Source of the DNA: an uncultured Lachnospiraceae bacterium
GTDB taxonomy: Bacteria; Bacillota; Clostridia; Lachnospirales; Lachnospiraceae
Assembly: GCA_902783395.1 (NCBI GenBank)
Contig: CACZRA010000087.1
Coordinates: 1 to 8,463 of the forward strand
Direction of reading: 5' to 3'
Length of the DNA: 8,463 nt
The notes below the pieces were generated by a model. That model had not been told where the DNA came from, ran no database searches, and saw only the letters and a list, made by a program, of their open reading frames with translations. Positions 7,094 through 8,463 of this stretch are shown piece by piece. Every line of letters starts with the position of its first letter. Position 1 is the first letter of the stretch. Made by a program: the position numbers and the translations under genes.

Positions 7094-7705
7094 TTAAAAC
7101 CTTTCAAAACCTCTCCAGTACTTAAGCACCGCTTTCCCTACGATCCCGTCTCTCGTCAGATAAGTATTCTGCCAGTATCTGGAATCAGCGCTGTCATTAC
7201 GGTTGTCTCCCATCATGAAATAACACCCGGGAGGCACATCGTAGGGCCCCCATTCTCCCTCCGTCACCACGTTAAGATACGGCTCATCAAGAGGCTCCCC
7301 GTTAAGATAAACTACCCCGCCCGTGATCTCTATATGATCTCCGGGAAGACCTATCACTCTCTTTATATAAAGTATGCTCGGATCATCGGGATAATCAAAC
7401 ATAATGATATCCCCTCTTTCAGGATCATGTCTCGTGTAATAAAGCCTTGAACCTATGACCCTGTCTCCTGCCATGATCGTGTTCTCCATTGAAGAGGTGG
7501 GCACCGTCGCGTTCACTATCACAAAGGTGTGCAGTACGAAGGATACGAGAACCGCTATCACAATAACGGCAACCCAGTCGAATATCTCCTTAAGTGCACT
7601 CGTCTTCTGCGGAGCCTCGGCTGCCGCCCGGTCCCGCTTTTCCATTTCTTTGTCGATCCTGCTCTGGATATCTCTTTCCAGTTCCTCTTTTGTCTTCTTT
7701 GCCAT
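7094..7705 (-). CDS. lepB: Signal peptidase I (type I, S26 family)
   Basis: A 203-residue membrane-anchored serine protease that cuts signal peptides from exported proteins on the outer face of the membrane. A charged cytoplasmic N-terminus (1-40) precedes one transmembrane helix (about 41-64). The catalytic Ser is S72 in 'PTSSMENTI' and the catalytic Lys is K115 in 'YIKRVIGLPGD'. The conserved box 'GDNRNDSADSR' (146-156) completes the family set. Single-spanning and ~200 residues is the Gram-positive Sip form, shorter than E. coli LepB. The start lies 8 nt after the HAD stop codon, with AGGCGG in that gap as a modest ribosome binding site; coupling to the HAD gene is likely. Confidence 0.93.
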   Translation of the reverse strand: MAKKTKEELERDIQSRIDKEMEKRDRAAAEAPQKTSALKEIFDWVAVIVIAVLVSFVLHTFVIVNATVPTSSMENTIMAGDRVIGSRLYYTRHDPERGDIIMFDYPDDPSILYIKRVIGLPGDHIEITGGVVYLNGEPLDEPYLNVVTEGEWGPYDVPPGCYFMMGDNRNDSADSRYWQNTYLTRDGIVGKAVLKYWRGFERF

Positions 7706-7713
7706 ATCCGCCT

Positions 7714-8367
7714 CTATTTCAGTATTTCCGTCAGCCTGTCAAAACGATCTATCCCTGCATCTGCTTCCGCAGGTTCACCGAAGCCGTAATCCGCGGAAAT
7801 AAAACCTATCCCGGCGGCCCTGACCGCTATGCGGTCTCCTTCGGTATCTCCTACATAGTATGCCTTTTTGAAGCCGTTTCTCTTTATGACTGAGAGTATA
7901 TTATCCGTCTTTCCCTTTCCGGTATCCCCGAAGCACTCTTTGTCTGATATCTCCTTATCCGTAAGTCCCGTTTTTCTCATAAAGAGCTCGATATAACCTG
8001 ACTGACAGTTTGATACAATGGCTATATGCAGTCTTTCCGACAGTTTTTTTATCGTATCGAGCACACCAGGATAGCAGATATCACAGGGATCCTCTTCAAG
8101 AGCCTCCTGTTCATAGATCACGCACTTTTCCATAAGGGCATCCCGCTTTTCCTTCGAAGCCCACGGCACAAGAGAATATGCTATCTCGTCCATGGTCTTG
8201 CCGAAAAGCTGTTTCAGCGTATCAGGCTTTACATCAAGACCTTCAAAGCCTGTTTCTTCGGCAGCCTTCGTCCACGCTTTTGCAACTATGGGCGTGGAAT
8301 CCCAAAGCGTCCCGTCTACATCAAGGAGCAGTGCGTCGGTTTCGATTTTTCCGGAATTGTAAAACAT
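7714..8367 (-). CDS. HAD-superfamily hydrolase, phosphoglycolate phosphatase-like (subfamily IA)
   Basis: A 217-residue phosphatase with all four HAD motifs: I 'LLDVDGTLWDS' (nucleophile D16, acid/base D18), II 'VSN' (S119), III the Lys in 'TGKGKTDNI' (K151 or K153), and IV 'YVGDTEGD' (D174, D178). A helical cap of about 75 residues between motifs I and II puts it with the phosphoglycolate phosphatase/beta-phosphoglucomutase group; the substrate cannot be told. It is the first gene of the minus-strand cluster. The ATG is the first in-frame start after an upstream TAA (about 50 nt before), and no Shine-Dalgarno site precedes it: the seven bases between the -10 element and the ATG are ACCCTCC, the opposite of a ribosome binding site. 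See the promoter entry. Confidence 0.9.
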   Translation of the reverse strand: MFYNSGKIETDALLLDVDGTLWDSTPIVAKAWTKAAEETGFEGLDVKPDTLKQLFGKTMDEIAYSLVPWASKEKRDALMEKCVIYEQEALEEDPCDICYPGVLDTIKKLSERLHIAIVSNCQSGYIELFMRKTGLTDKEISDKECFGDTGKGKTDNILSVIKRNGFKKAYYVGDTEGDRIAVRAAGIGFISADYGFGEPAEADAGIDRFDRLTEILK

Positions 8368-8374
8368 GGAGGGT

Positions 8375-8383
8375 ATTATACCA
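8375..8383 (-). promoter_or_regulatory. Extended -10 promoter (TGGTATAAT) for the minus-strand cluster
   Basis: On the minus strand the sequence reads TGG followed by a perfect TATAAT, an extended -10 (TGnTATAAT). The hexamers 15-19 bases upstream (such as TATGCG at 17) match the -35 consensus poorly, as is common for extended -10 promoters. Only seven bases lie between TATAAT and the HAD ATG, so transcription should begin at, or one base before, the A of the start codon. It is the only good promoter seen ahead of the seven-gene cluster. Confidence 0.65.
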
Positions 8384-8431
8384 TATACATTGGCAGGCGC
8401 ATAGTTTTGTTATTTTTCTCTGCCAGGCGAC

Positions 8432-8457
8432 CAAAACATGCCAAAGGGCATGTTTTG
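8432..8457. terminator. Hairpin upstream of the cluster promoter, probable bidirectional terminator
   Basis: An 11-bp perfect inverted repeat (8432-8442 with 8447-8457; arms CAAAACATGCC and GGCATGTTTTG) has a 4-base loop. On either strand it makes a CATGCC/GGCATG stem whose 3' arm ends TTTTG, a short U tract typical of modest bidirectional terminators. It sits between the edge of the window and the cluster promoter, so it plausibly ends a gene lying beyond 8463 and insulates the cluster. It could also be a copy of a dispersed intergenic palindrome. Confidence 0.55.
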
Positions 8458-8463
8458 ATATAC

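Larger units (their letters stand above)
1520..8367 (-). other. Probable seven-gene operon
   Basis: Seven codirectional genes run from the HAD hydrolase through lepB, the aminotransferase, hisC, the YczE-like gene and the small export-like gene to the Sel1-repeat gene. Gaps are 8, 17, 20, 5, 23 and 73 nt. The only promoter-like signal is before the first gene and the only strong terminator is after the last. In the 73-nt gap (3548-3620) I see a weak GCGCA/TGCGC inverted repeat but no U tract and no promoter. Confidence 0.7.

Noticed and set aside
8399..8457. A classical attenuator (terminator/antiterminator) ahead of the HAD gene
   Set aside because: On the minus strand the alternative arm (8399-8409) is transcribed after the terminator-like hairpin, so it could not prevent that hairpin forming. 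The best promoter also lies downstream of the whole structure.
1..8463. A defence system, mobile element, CRISPR array or tRNA in the window
   Set aside because: No transposase or integrase motif, regularly spaced direct repeats, terminal inverted repeats, or tRNA cloverleaf was seen. Apart from the Sel1-repeat protein and the partial surface protein, the genes belong to known families.

Overview
The window looks like a chromosomal segment from a Gram-positive member of the Clostridia, most likely a Lachnospiraceae-type gut or rumen anaerobe. This rests on three things: strong purine-rich ribosome binding sites (for example AAAAGGAGG before the gene starting at 3547), a signal peptidase I of the 'SSMENTI' Firmicute type, and a secreted protein with Ig-like repeats of a kind I associate with Lachnospiraceae cell-wall proteins. 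The taxonomic call is an inference; there is no rRNA or marker gene here.

Layout. Positions 1-1476 (+) hold the 3' part of a large extracellular repeat protein whose start lies outside the window. Its visible order is the tail of a possible cysteine-peptidase/amidase-like domain, two 105-residue Ig-like repeats, a charged Ala/Glu/Lys linker and a C-terminal beta-rich domain. It ends at a near-perfect intrinsic terminator (1484-1520). Converging on the same hairpin is a seven-gene minus-strand cluster (8367 down to 1520) that reads as one transcription unit. In transcription order it encodes a HAD-family phosphatase, signal peptidase I, a class I PLP aminotransferase, a HisC-type aminotransferase, a YczE-like membrane protein, a small multidrug-export/COG2426 membrane protein, and a 675-residue Sel1-repeat protein with a Pro/Ala hinge and a duplicated unrecognised C-terminal domain. 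Intergenic gaps are 8, 17, 20, 5, 23 and 73 nt. The last 96 bp (8368-8463) carry an extended -10 promoter and a hairpin, and no gene.

How they work together. Most of the cluster is housekeeping: protein export processing, amino-acid transamination and phosphate-ester hydrolysis, plus two small polytopic membrane proteins. No single pathway links all seven. The two adjacent PLP aminotransferases could share a metabolic role, but no other histidine or aromatic biosynthesis gene is visible. There is no mobile element, CRISPR array, tRNA or rRNA.

The parts most worth a second look are the Sel1-repeat protein with its ungapped duplicated C-terminal domain, the promoter placed so close to the HAD start codon that the mRNA should be leaderless, and the ancient but strongly conserved Ig-like duplication in the surface protein.
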